Positions 1 through 5,564 are shown, counted from the stretch's first letter. The stretch: 5,564 nucleotides of DNA from Alphaproteobacteria bacterium (GCA_030424705.1 JAUHWJ010000167.1:1-5564), one strand, 5' to 3'. A program made the numbers and translations. The notes: a model not told the origin generated them from the sequence alone.

Positions 1-1
1 A

Positions 2-205
2 ATGAGCGAGGAGCACAAGGAGAGCGCGGCGGCGGCGGGGGTCGACCGCAAGATGCTCGAAAGCCTCGTCTGCCCGGTGACGCAGAAACCGCTCGACTAT
101 GACCGCGAGGCGGGCGAACTCATCTCCCGCGCCGCCGGCCTCGCCTTCCCGATCCGGGACGGGATCCCGATCATGCTGGTGGACGAGGCGCGCGAGATCG
201 ACTGA
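2..205 (+). CDS. Trm112/UPF0434 (YcaR-like) family small protein
   Basis: A 67-residue protein. The core, residues 18-62, has the family pattern: MLESLVCP near residues 18-25, then K-PL-YD (residues 29-34), then the hallmark [13 protein letters not shown] at about 47-59. Family members resemble the Trm112 zinc-ribbon activator of methyltransferases, but the role of the bacterial UPF0434 branch is not well defined, so no specific function is claimed. Only one cysteine (C24) is present, so a four-cysteine zinc site cannot form within a single chain. The protein is a little longer than the usual ~60 residues because of an acidic/alanine-rich N-terminal tail (residues 2-14). The ATG sits at the second base of the window, so neither its ribosome binding site nor a longer start can be tested. 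M18 is an alternative start but has no Shine-Dalgarno sequence. The gene is followed by a hairpin and then smc on the same strand. Confidence 0.88.
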   Translation: MSEEHKESAAAAGVDRKMLESLVCPVTQKPLDYDREAGELISRAAGLAFPIRDGIPIMLVDEAREID

Positions 206-206
206 C

Positions 207-224
207 GGCGCCATATCTGGCGCC
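207..224 (+). terminator. possible terminator hairpin after the UPF0434 gene
   Basis: A perfect 7-bp inverted repeat, GGCGCCA (207-213) and TGGCGCC (218-224), encloses a 4-base TATC loop. It begins two bases after the stop codon at 203-205. The stem is very GC-rich and in the right place for transcription termination, but the bases that follow (AATCGTC) are not a T-tract. It could be a weak intrinsic terminator, an mRNA 3'-end stabiliser, or chance in GC-rich DNA. Confidence 0.35.
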
Positions 225-259
225 AATCGTCGCCCGTGCCGCCAGATCGGCCTTCGCGC

Positions 260-288
260 TTGACGCGCCGCCCCGCCCGCCCTACCGA
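260..288 (+). promoter_or_regulatory. candidate sigma-70-type promoter for smc
   Basis: TTGACG at 260-265 lies within CTTGAC, the form of the -35 box favoured in alphaproteobacteria. It is followed after 17 bp by TACCGA at 283-288, a weak -10 match in which only the leading TA agrees well. A start about 7 bases further on would give a leader of roughly 20 bases before the GTG at 318. Together with the hairpin at 207-224 this would make smc its own transcription unit. The weak -10 means this is a suggestion only. Confidence 0.35.
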
Positions 289-302
289 CGAAAGGCTGGG
301 AG

Positions 303-309
303 AGGAAGG
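303..309 (+). promoter_or_regulatory. ribosome binding site that supports the GTG start of smc
   Basis: The purine run AGGAAGG sits 8 bases before the GTG at 318-320. It supports that GTG, which has no competing in-frame ATG nearby. Starting there gives the standard SMC N-terminus (hydrophobic strand, then HGFKSF) and puts the Walker A lysine at residue 37. Confidence 0.65.
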
Positions 310-317
310 GCCGCCGG

Positions 318-3300
318 GTGATCTTCACCAAGCTGAGGCTGCACGGGTTTAAGAGCTTCGTCGATCCGACGGAACTCATCATCGCGCCCGGCCTCACTGG
401 CATCGTCGGCCCGAACGGCTGCGGCAAGTCCAACCTTCTCGAAGCCCTGCGCTGGGTGATGGGAGAGAGCTCCGCCAAGTCGATGCGCGGCGCCGGGATG
501 GAGGACGTGATCTTCGCCGGCGCCGCCTCCCGCCCCGCGCGGCATTTCGCGGAGGTCGCGCTCAGCATCGACAATTCCGCCCGCACCGCCCCCGCCGCCT
601 TCAACCGGCACGAGACGCTGGACGTGATCCGCCGCATCACGCGGGACGCCGGCAGCGCCTTCAAGGCGAACGGGGACGATGTGCGCGCCCGCGACGTGCG
701 GATGCTTTTCGCGGACGCCGCCACCGGCTCGCAATCTCCAGCCCTCGTGCGGCAGGGGCGGATCGCGGAGCTCATCAACGCCAAGCCCTCCGCGCGGCGG
801 GCGATCCTGGAGGATGCGGCGGGGATCGGCGGGCTCTGGCAGCGGCGGCATGAGGCGGAGCTGAAGCTCTCGGGCGCGGAGACGAACCTCGCCCGGGTGG
901 CGGACGTGATCGAGGGGCTCGACCAAAGGCTCGCCGCGCTTGCCCGCCAGGCGCGGCAGGCCGCCCGCTATCGCGAGATCGCCGAGGCGCTGCGGCGCGC
1001 GGAGGCGATGGCGCTCTGGCTTCGCTGGCGCGAGGCGGAAGCGGCGCGGGAAGCGGCGGCGACCGCGCTCGCAGAGGCGCTCACGGCCACCGGGGCGGCG
1101 GAGCGCGCCGCCCTCGCCGCAGGGCGCGCGCGCGAGGCGGCGGAGGCCGCGCTGCCCCCGCTTCGGGAGGAGGAGATAGTCGCCGCCGCCGTGCTCCAGC
1201 GCCTCGCCGTGGAGCGGGACCGGTTGAAGGAGCGGGAGGCGGAGGCGGAGGCCGCGCTCCAGGCCCTCGCCGCCCGCGCAGCGCAGATCGCCCGGGATGC
1301 GGAGCGCGAGGCGCAGCTCCGCGCCGACGCCGGGGGGGTGATCGAGAAACTGGAGGCCGAGGAGGAGGCGCTGATCGCCGCCCGCGCCGGCCATGACGAG
1401 GCCGCAAAGGCGGCGGACGAGGCGGCGCGCGCCGCCTCTGCCCGGCTGGAGGTCGCGGAGGTCGAGACCGACCGCCTGAACGCCGAGGCGGCGCGCCTCG
1501 CCGCGGCGTCGCAGGCCGCGGCGCGTCGGCTGAAGGAGGTCGAGGCCGCAGCGGCGCGGGCGGCCAAGGGCGCGGCGGAGCTCGCTGCGGCCGCCGCCGA
1601 GGCATCCCGGCGGCTGGAGGCGGAGGAGGCGCGCCGCACAGCCGCAACCGGAGTCGCGGCGGATGCGGCGAAAAAAGCCGAGGCGGCGGAGGCCGCGCTG
1701 ATCGCCGCGGAGGTGGCGCGGGGCGAGGCGCAAGGCGAGGAGGCGGAGCGCCGCGCCGCCGCCTCCGCCGCTTCGGGCGAGCTCTCCGCGCTCCGCGCCG
1801 AGGTCGCCTCGCTCGAATCGCTGCTGGCGCGGGACAAGGGCGCGGCGGAGGCGGTGCTGGACCGGATTTCCGTTGCACCCGGCTATGAGGGCGCGCTCGG
1901 CACCGCGCTGGACGAAGACCTGAAGGCGCCTCTCGCGCGCCAGGGTTCCGGCTGGGCCGCGCTTCCGCCCTATGGCGAGGCGACGGAGCCGCCGCCGGGC
2001 GCGGAGCCGCTAGCCCCCCATGTCGCCGCGCCGGACGCCCTCGCGCGCCGGCTCGCGCGGATCGCCGTAGCCCCGGCGGAGGCGGGGGATGCGATGCAGG
2101 CCGCTCTCGCGCCCGGCTGGCGGCTCGTGAGCCGGGAGGGAGACCTCTGGCGGTGGGACGGGTTCCGGCAAAGGGCGGCGGATGCGCCTTCCGCGGCTGC
2201 GGAGCGGCTGCGCCGGAAGAACCGGCTCGTGGAGATGCGCGCCGCGCTCGCCAAGGCGGAGACGGAGGCGGAAAGCGCCGCGGCGGCGCATCGGGCGGCG
2301 AAGGCGCGGCTGGAGGCGGCGGCGGCGGCCGACCAGACGGCGCGCGCGGCCCGCCGCGCCGCCGACGCCGCCGCGGCGGAGGCGGCGCGGGCCGCCGCGA
2401 AGGCGGAAGCCGATCTCGACATGGCCGCTTCCCGGCGCGAGGCCGGCGAGGCCGCCGCCGCCCGGCGCGCCGAGGAGGCGCGGGAAGCCGAGGCGCTCCG
2501 GGCCGAGGCCGCCGCCGCCGCCGCCGCGATCGCCGATCCGGAGGACGCGTGGCGCGCGGCGGAGGCGGCGAAGCTCACCCTCGCCGCCGCGCGGGCGGAG
2601 ATGCTTTCGGCCCGCGGCGCGGCGGACGATCTCCGCCGCGCCGGCCGGGCGCGGGAGGAGCGGCTCGCGGCCGCGAGCCAGGAGCGCGCCTCCTGGCGCG
2701 CGCGGGCTGAGACGGCGGCGCGTCGTGCGGCGGAACTTGCCGAACGGCTGGACGAGACGGAGGCGGAGCGCCGCGCCGCTGCAGGCCGGCCCGGCGAACT
2801 CGCCGCCCGGCGCGCGGCGCTCGCCGGGGACATCGAGCGGGCCGAGGCGCGCCGCGCAGCCGCTGCGGACGCCCTCGCCGCCGCCGAGGCCGCCGCCCGC
2901 GCCGCCGAAGCCGCCTCGCGTGATGCGGAGCGCGAGGCCTCCTCCGCGCGGGAGGAGCGGGCGCGGCGCGAAACGCAAGGCGAGGCCGCGGCGGAGCGGG
3001 CGCGGGAGGCCGCCGCGCGCATCCGCGAGGAGGCGGACTGCGCGCCCGCCGCGCTTCTAGAACGGATCGGCGGAGAGGCCGCGCTCGAGTCGCCCGAGGC
3101 GCTCGAGCTGGAGATCGCCCGCCTCCGCCGGCAGCGGGAGAGCCTTGGCCCCGTCAATCTCCGCGCCGAGGAGGACGCCCGCGCGGCGCAGGAGGAGCGG
3201 GACGCGCTGGCCGCCGAGGCCGCCGATCTCGAAGCCGCCATCGGAAAGCTGCGCCACGCCATCGCGGAGCTGAACGGCGAGGGACGCCAGCGCCTCCTCG

Positions 3301-3767
3301 CCGCCTTCGAGGAGGTGAACCGCAGCTTCGCCGCGCTCTTCCGCCATCTCTTCGGCGGCGGCGAGGCGACGCTGGCGCTGGTCGAGAGCGATGATCCGCT
3401 CGAGGCCGGGCTCGAGATCATGGGCATGCCGCCGGGCAAGAAGCTCTCCACCCTCTCCCTCCTCTCGGGCGGGGAGCAGACCCTCACCGCGCTCTCCCTC
3501 ATCTTCGCCGTGTTCCTCGCCAACCCCTCCCCGATCTGCGTGCTGGACGAGGTGGACGCGCCGCTCGACGATTCGAATGTCGGCCGGTTCTGCGACCTTC
3601 TCGACGAGATGACGCGGCGGACGGAGACGCGCTTCCTCGTCATCACCCACCATGTCGTCACGATGAGCCGGATGGACCGGCTCTTCGGCGTGACGATGGC
3701 GGAGCCGGGGGTGAGCCAGCTCGTCTCGGTCGATCTGCGGCGGGCGGAGGCGATGGTCGCCGGCTGA
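318..3767 (+). CDS. smc: chromosome segregation protein SMC (condensin ATPase)
   Basis: A 1149-residue SMC ATPase. It dimerises at a hinge, folds into an antiparallel coiled coil, and with the ScpA/ScpB kleisin complex extrudes DNA loops to compact and segregate the nucleoid. The N-terminal head has HGFKSF (9-14), Walker A GPNGCGKSN (31-39, K37), the arginine-finger position R57, and the Q-loop RQGRI (145-149, Q146). A heptad-like coiled coil occupies about 172-510. A compact hinge lies at about 513-620 (APGYE at 520-524, EGD at 607-609). The second coiled coil runs from about 622 to 1000, with LGPVN at 943-947. The C-terminal head has the ABC signature LSGGEQ (1049-1054), Walker B VLDEVD (1075-1080, catalytic E1078), the D-loop PLDDSN and the H-loop ITHH (H1111). 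All ATPase motifs are intact, so the gene should be functional. The arms are very rich in Ala, Glu and Arg. The hinge is shorter than in Bacillus SMC and lacks a GGSxTGG-type motif, which appears usual for alphaproteobacteria. The gene is convergent with the next one, 6 bp away. scpA and scpB are not in the window. Confidence 0.97.
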   Translation: MIFTKLRLHGFKSFVDPTELIIAPGLTGIVGPNGCGKSNLLEALRWVMGESSAKSMRGAGMEDVIFAGAASRPARHFAEVALSIDNSARTAPAAFNRHETLDVIRRITRDAGSAFKANGDDVRARDVRMLFADAATGSQSPALVRQGRIAELINAKPSARRAILEDAAGIGGLWQRRHEAELKLSGAETNLARVADVIEGLDQRLAALARQARQAARYREIAEALRRAEAMALWLRWREAEAAREAAATALAEALTATGAAERAALAAGRAREAAEAALPPLREEEIVAAAVLQRLAVERDRLKEREAEAEAALQALAARAAQIARDAEREAQLRADAGGVIEKLEAEEEALIAARAGHDEAAKAADEAARAASARLEVAEVETDRLNAEAARLAAASQAAARRLKEVEAAAARAAKGAAELAAAAAEASRRLEAEEARRTAATGVAADAAKKAEAAEAALIAAEVARGEAQGEEAERRAAASAASGELSALRAEVASLESLLARDKGAAEAVLDRISVAPGYEGALGTALDEDLKAPLARQGSGWAALPPYGEATEPPPGAEPLAPHVAAPDALARRLARIAVAPAEAGDAMQAALAPGWRLVSREGDLWRWDGFRQRAADAPSAAAERLRRKNRLVEMRAALAKAETEAESAAAAHRAAKARLEAAAAADQTARAARRAADAAAAEAARAAAKAEADLDMAASRREAGEAAAARRAEEAREAEALRAEAAAAAAAIADPEDAWRAAEAAKLTLAAARAEMLSARGAADDLRRAGRAREERLAAASQERASWRARAETAARRAAELAERLDETEAERRAAAGRPGELAARRAALAGDIERAEARRAAAADALAAAEAAARAAEAASRDAEREASSAREERARRETQGEAAAERAREAAARIREEADCAPAALLERIGGEAALESPEALELEIARLRRQRESLGPVNLRAEEDARAAQEERDALAAEAADLEAAIGKLRHAIAELNGEGRQRLLAAFEEVNRSFAALFRHLFGGGEATLALVESDDPLEAGLEIMGMPPGKKLSTLSLLSGGEQTLTALSLIFAVFLANPSPICVLDEVDAPLDDSNVGRFCDLLDEMTRRTETRFLVITHHVVTMSRMDRLFGVTMAEPGVSQLVSVDLRRAEAMVAG
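2508..2525 (+). repeat. (GCC)6 trinucleotide tract inside smc
   Basis: Six consecutive in-frame GCC codons, followed by GCG, encode a run of seven alanines at residues 731-737 of the C-terminal coiled coil, just before an IADPED segment. The proline suggests a local break in the coil. Slippage here would change the protein by whole residues and keep the frame. Confidence 0.8.
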
Positions 3768-3773
3768 AGCGGC

Positions 3774-4082
3774 TCAGGCCCCGGAGACGGCGTCGAACCC
3801 CTCGAAGGCGGGCGGGCCGAGATAGAGCGGCTTGTTCTTCCCGGCGTCTCTATGCGCCTCGCGGAACTGCTCCGAACGCGTCCAGGCCTCGAAGGCGCCG
3901 CGGCTCTCCCAGATCGTGTGGGAGGCGTAGAGAACGTGATCCTCCGCCTCCGGCCCGCGCAGGAGGTGGAAGGAGACGAAGCCGGGCATTTCCGGCAGCC
4001 GCGTCTCCCGCCCCGTCCAGACCGCCTCGAAGGCGGATTCCTGCCCTTTCACGACCTTGAAGCGGTTCATGGCGACGAACAT
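3774..4082 (-). CDS. IsdG/HmuQ-like heme-degrading monooxygenase (ABM domain)
   Basis: A 102-residue protein made of a single ABM (antibiotic biosynthesis monooxygenase) ferredoxin-like domain that would work as a cytoplasmic dimer. It starts MFVAMNRFKV, has MPGFVSFHLL at about 32-41, and a WTRSEQFREAH helix at 67-77, followed by KPLYLG (84-89). The catalytic set known from IsdG/IsdI, Asn-Trp-His, is matched by N6, W67 and H77 at almost identical positions. The conserved C-terminal FEGF (93-96) resembles alphaproteobacterial HmuQ/BhuQ heme oxygenases. The likely role is opening of the heme ring to release iron; this is inferred from residues and family. The start is firm: AGGAGG (4088-4093) lies 5 bases upstream of the ATG. 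The gene is 45 bp downstream of the lrp-type gene on the same strand and may be co-transcribed with it. It is convergent with smc. No heme uptake genes (hmuRSTUV type) are visible. A generic ABM-domain protein of other function remains possible. Confidence 0.85.
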   Translation of the reverse strand: MFVAMNRFKVVKGQESAFEAVWTGRETRLPEMPGFVSFHLLRGPEAEDHVLYASHTIWESRGAFEAWTRSEQFREAHRDAGKNKPLYLGPPAFEGFDAVSGA

Positions 4083-4127
4083 GGCGGCCTCCTTTCCTCC
4101 GCGCCGAACCTGCCCGCGCCGGCGCGC

Positions 4128-4610
4128 TCAGTCCAGCGGCAGCGCTGTCGCGCCGAAGACGGTGCGGAGCGCGAAGCTCGAATGCATCTCCCTGACCCCG
4201 GGCAGGCGAGTCAGATGCTGGCGGTGGATGCGGGCGAAATCGTCGCTGTCCCGCGCGAGGACCTTCAGCAGGTAATCCGCCACTCCGGCCATGAGGTGGC
4301 ATTCCAGCACGTCCGGCACGCGGGCGACCGCGGACTCGAATGCGTCCAGCAATTCCTCCGACTGCCCGGTCAGCGTGACCTCGACGAAGACCGTCGCGCG
4401 CCGGCCCACGGCGCGCGGGTCGAGCATCGCCACATAATCCCGAATCACTCCCGACGCCTCCAGCCGCTTCACCCGCCGGTGGCAGGCGGAAGCGGAGAGA
4501 TTGATCCGCTCGGCAAGGTCGGCGTTTGTGAGCCGCCCCTCCCGCTGCAGGAGCGTCAGGATGCGGCGGTCGATCGCATCGAGCGGCGTTTCCGGCGAAT
4601 CCTTGCGCAT
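4128..4610 (-). CDS. Lrp/AsnC-family transcriptional regulator (probable regulator of ald)
   Basis: A 160-residue feast/famine regulator. Residues 10-60 form the winged helix-turn-helix: LDAIDRRIL, then LTNADLAERINLSASACHRR with the recognition helix near 39-50, then VKRLEASGVI. Residues about 68-145 form the RAM/ligand-binding alpha-beta domain, with FVEVTL, the GVADYLLKV turn typical of the amino-acid pocket, and a final SSFALRTV strand. Such proteins assemble as dimers to octamers and sense amino acids. The start at 4610 is chosen because AAAGGAGG (4617-4624) stands 6 bases before this ATG. An in-frame ATG at 4670 would add 20 residues without homology to the family and lacks a Shine-Dalgarno sequence. 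The gene is divergent from ald across 115 bp, the arrangement of AldR/AladR regulators that respond to alanine, so control of ald is likely but inferred. The ligand cannot be read from sequence. Confidence 0.93.
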   Translation of the reverse strand: MRKDSPETPLDAIDRRILTLLQREGRLTNADLAERINLSASACHRRVKRLEASGVIRDYVAMLDPRAVGRRATVFVEVTLTGQSEELLDAFESAVARVPDVLECHLMAGVADYLLKVLARDSDDFARIHRQHLTRLPGVREMHSSFALRTVFGATALPLD

Positions 4611-4616
4611 GCTGGG

Positions 4617-4624
4617 CCTCCTTT
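4617..4624 (-). promoter_or_regulatory. ribosome binding site that fixes the start of the Lrp-type regulator
   Basis: On the minus strand AAAGGAGG, a near-perfect anti-Shine-Dalgarno match, ends 6 bases before the ATG whose complement is at 4608-4610. This favours a 160-residue protein over the 180-residue frame beginning at 4670. Confidence 0.8.
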
Positions 4625-4651
4625 CGAAGACTCTGCGTAGGTTGGTCCGCA

Positions 4652-4712
4652 TCGCAACAGGAATTCGCAAACATCATCGGCGCGATGCGCGTTATACAGC
4701 GCCCTGTTGCGA
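4652..4712. promoter_or_regulatory. inverted repeat, candidate Lrp-type operator
   Basis: TCGCAACAGG at 4652-4661 is the exact reverse complement of CCTGTTGCGA at 4703-4712, with centres 51 bp apart, close to five helical turns. A further TTCGCAA at 4664-4670 repeats the TTGCGA half-site in the same orientation as the left arm, 13 bp from it. A second overlapping inverted pair is CGCATCGC (4648-4655) and GCGATGCG (4682-4689). The right arm ends next to the ald ribosome binding site. Clustered, phased half-sites fit the wrapping mode of Lrp-family octamers. Binding itself is inferred. Confidence 0.5.
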
Positions 4713-4725
4713 AAAGGAGGACGCC

Positions 4726-5564
4726 ATGCGCATCGGCTGCCCGAAAGAGATCAAGAATCAGGAATACCGCGTCGGCCTCACGCCGATGGCGGCCCGCGAG
4801 GCCGTCTCCCGCGGCCATGAGGCGATTGTCGAGACCGGCGCGGGGGCCGGCGCCGGCTTCCCCGACGCCGATTATCTTGCCGCCGGAGCCCGCATCGCCG
4901 GGAGCGCCGAGGAGGTCTTCGCCGAGGCGGAGATGATCGTGAAGGTGAAGGAGCCGCAGGCGATCGAGCGCAAGCGCCTGCGCGAGGGGCAGATCCTCTT
5001 CACCTATCTCCACCTCGCGCCCGACCGGCCGCAGACGGAGGACCTGCTCGCCTCCGGCGTCACCGCCATCGCCTATGAGACGGTGACGGACGCGGCGGGC
5101 GGCCTCCCGCTCCTCGCGCCGATGTCCGAGGTCGCGGGGCGGCTCGCGCCGCAGATGGGGGCCTGGTCGCTCCAGAAGGCGAACGGCGGCCGCGGCGTGC
5201 TGATGGGCGGCGTGCCGGGCGTGGGCCCGGCCGAGGTCGCCGTCATAGGCGGCGGCGTGGTCGGCATCAACGCGGCGCGGGTCGCCGCCGGCATGGGCGC
5301 CTCCGTCGTCGTGCTGGACCTCTCGCTTCCCCGGATGCGGTGGATCGACGACACGTTCGGCGGCCGCATCCGCACCCGCTACGCCTCACGCGCCGCGACC
5401 GAGGAGGAGGTGACGAAGGCGGACATGGTGATCGGCGCCGTCCTCGTCCCCGGCGCCGCCGCGCCGAAACTGGTGAAGCGAGACCTCCTGAAGAAGATGA
5501 AGCCCGGCGCCGCGGCGGTGGATGTCGCCATCGACCAGGGCGGCTGCTTCGAGACCTCGCGCGC
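4726..5564 (+). CDS. ald: alanine dehydrogenase, 3'-truncated by the window
   Basis: The first 279 residues of about 370 of the NAD-dependent enzyme that reversibly deaminates L-alanine to pyruvate and ammonium. It starts MRIGCPKEIKNQEYRVGLTP. All four active-site residues known from mycobacterial and Phormidium enzymes fall at the same numbers: R15, K75 (in KVKEP), H96 (in YLHLAP) and D270 (in AIDQGG). The Rossmann nucleotide site is GGGVVG at 175-180, with D198 at the end of the second strand, an acidic residue typical of NAD rather than NADP preference. GVPGVGPAEV (163-172) and VIGAVLVPGA are family signatures. The start is well supported by AGGAGG (4715-4720) 5 bases before the ATG. The frame is open to the last base, so this is a window edge and not a broken gene. 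The gene is divergent from the Lrp-type regulator, which probably makes expression alanine-responsive. Pyridine-nucleotide transhydrogenase alpha (PntA) is related, but the catalytic residues and the compact length favour Ald. Confidence 0.97.
   Translation, partial: MRIGCPKEIKNQEYRVGLTPMAAREAVSRGHEAIVETGAGAGAGFPDADYLAAGARIAGSAEEVFAEAEMIVKVKEPQAIERKRLREGQILFTYLHLAPDRPQTEDLLASGVTAIAYETVTDAAGGLPLLAPMSEVAGRLAPQMGAWSLQKANGGRGVLMGGVPGVGPAEVAVIGGGVVGINAARVAAGMGASVVVLDLSLPRMRWIDDTFGGRIRTRYASRAATEEEVTKADMVIGAVLVPGAAAPKLVKRDLLKKMKPGAAAVDVAIDQGGCFETSR

Larger units (their letters stand above)
4611..4725. promoter_or_regulatory. divergent lrp-ald control region
   Basis: This 115-bp gap must hold the promoters of both divergent genes and is visibly less GC-rich than its flanks. 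A -10-like element overlaps both strands at 4691-4698. On the minus strand it reads TATAAC (4691-4696), matching TATAAT at five of six positions. On the plus strand it reads TATACA (4693-4698), with four matches. Neither has a good -35 box at 16-18 bp, so the promoters may be weak or activator-dependent. The repeats listed separately lie on both sides of this element. Confidence 0.6.

Noticed and set aside
282..1733. A 483-codon open frame on the minus strand opposite the 5' part of smc.
   Set aside because: It lies wholly antisense to a gene with intact SMC motifs. Its translation is arginine/leucine/glycine low-complexity with no recognisable domain. Long antisense frames are expected where GC-rich codons leave few stop triplets.
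2153..3060. Plus-strand frames of 185 and 292 codons in the other two frames of smc.
   Set aside because: Arg/Gly/Pro low-complexity out-of-frame readings of the repetitive coiled-coil region. smc is uninterrupted through this interval, so no frameshift needs explaining.
1970..3661. A 563-codon minus-strand open frame opposite the 3' half of smc, plus overlapping frames at 2010-2978 and 3057-3653.
   Set aside because: Serine/alanine/arginine-rich reverse translation of alanine-glutamate coiled-coil codons, with no family signature and no ribosome binding site context. A shadow of smc.
3762..3780. Possible bidirectional terminator hairpin at the smc/heme-enzyme convergence, pairing GGCTGA with TCAG(G)CC around a 6-base loop.
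   Set aside because: The stem is short and bulged and there is no T-tract on either side. Part of the pairing arises simply because two convergent TGA stop codons are complementary.
4115..4126. A 12-bp perfect palindrome, CGCGCCGGCGCG, between the Lrp-type gene and the heme enzyme.
   Set aside because: It consists only of G and C and such sequences are frequent in this composition. There is no following T-tract, so it is not claimed as a terminator or operator.
3852..4640. A 262-codon plus-strand frame opposite the heme enzyme and the Lrp-type regulator.
   Set aside because: Antisense to two genes with clear family motifs and good ribosome binding sites. Its product is not recognisable.
3850..5013. 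A 387-codon minus-strand frame spanning the heme enzyme, the Lrp-type gene, the promoter region and the start of ald.
   Set aside because: It crosses three well-supported genes and their control region. Its translation shows no domain.
5073..5375. A 100-codon minus-strand frame inside ald.
   Set aside because: It is antisense to the ald coding region containing the Rossmann motif. Its composition is low-complexity and there is no supporting start context.
1..5564. Search for mobile elements, CRISPR repeats, tRNA/rRNA genes, phage or defence systems.
   Set aside because: No transposase-like product, terminal repeats, regularly spaced repeats or RNA-gene signatures were seen. Composition is uniform, with no sign of transferred DNA.

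Overview
The window is very GC-rich chromosomal DNA, with strong third-position G/C and alanine/arginine-heavy proteins. It comes from an alphaproteobacterium, most likely of the Rhodobacterales (Paracoccaceae/Roseobacteraceae) type. The lineage call is inferred from three things: the sequence style of SMC (a short hinge with a 'SREGDLWRWDGF' segment and an ITHH H-loop), the short UPF0434/Trm112-like protein, and the HmuQ-like heme monooxygenase. No mobile element, CRISPR array, tRNA or rRNA was seen. This reads as an ordinary core-genome region.

Layout from left to right: (1) a small Trm112/UPF0434-family protein at 2-205 (+), followed by a short GC-rich hairpin. (2) After a 112-bp gap with a possible -35/-10 pair, a complete gene for the chromosome-segregation ATPase SMC at 318-3767 (+, GTG start), which fills most of the window. 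(3) Six bases beyond its stop, and convergent with it, a small antibiotic-biosynthesis-monooxygenase (ABM) fold protein at 3774-4082 (-) that carries the Asn/Trp/His triad of IsdG/HmuQ heme-degrading enzymes. (4) An Lrp/AsnC-family regulator at 4128-4610 (-), 45 bp upstream of the heme enzyme and co-oriented with it. (5) A 115-bp divergent promoter region with clustered inverted repeats. (6) The first 279 codons of alanine dehydrogenase, ald, from 4726 (+), which runs off the window with all four known active-site residues present.

Functionally there are two unrelated blocks. The left block is housekeeping: SMC for chromosome organisation and a small Trm112-like protein. The right block is a metabolic switch. 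A divergently transcribed Lrp-type regulator next to ald is the classic arrangement of AldR/AladR-type control of alanine catabolism (L-alanine + NAD+ + H2O to pyruvate + NH4+ + NADH). The shared intergenic region contains a perfect 10-bp inverted repeat plus further TTGCGA-like half-sites, which are the best candidates for its operator. The heme-degrading enzyme downstream of the regulator may be co-transcribed with it, but no heme transport genes are nearby.

I did not find a convincing undescribed system. The items most worth checking are the lrp-ald operator array, the reduced SMC hinge and the orphan HmuQ-like gene. The many long open frames overlapping smc on both strands are artefacts of its GC-rich, alanine-rich coding sequence.
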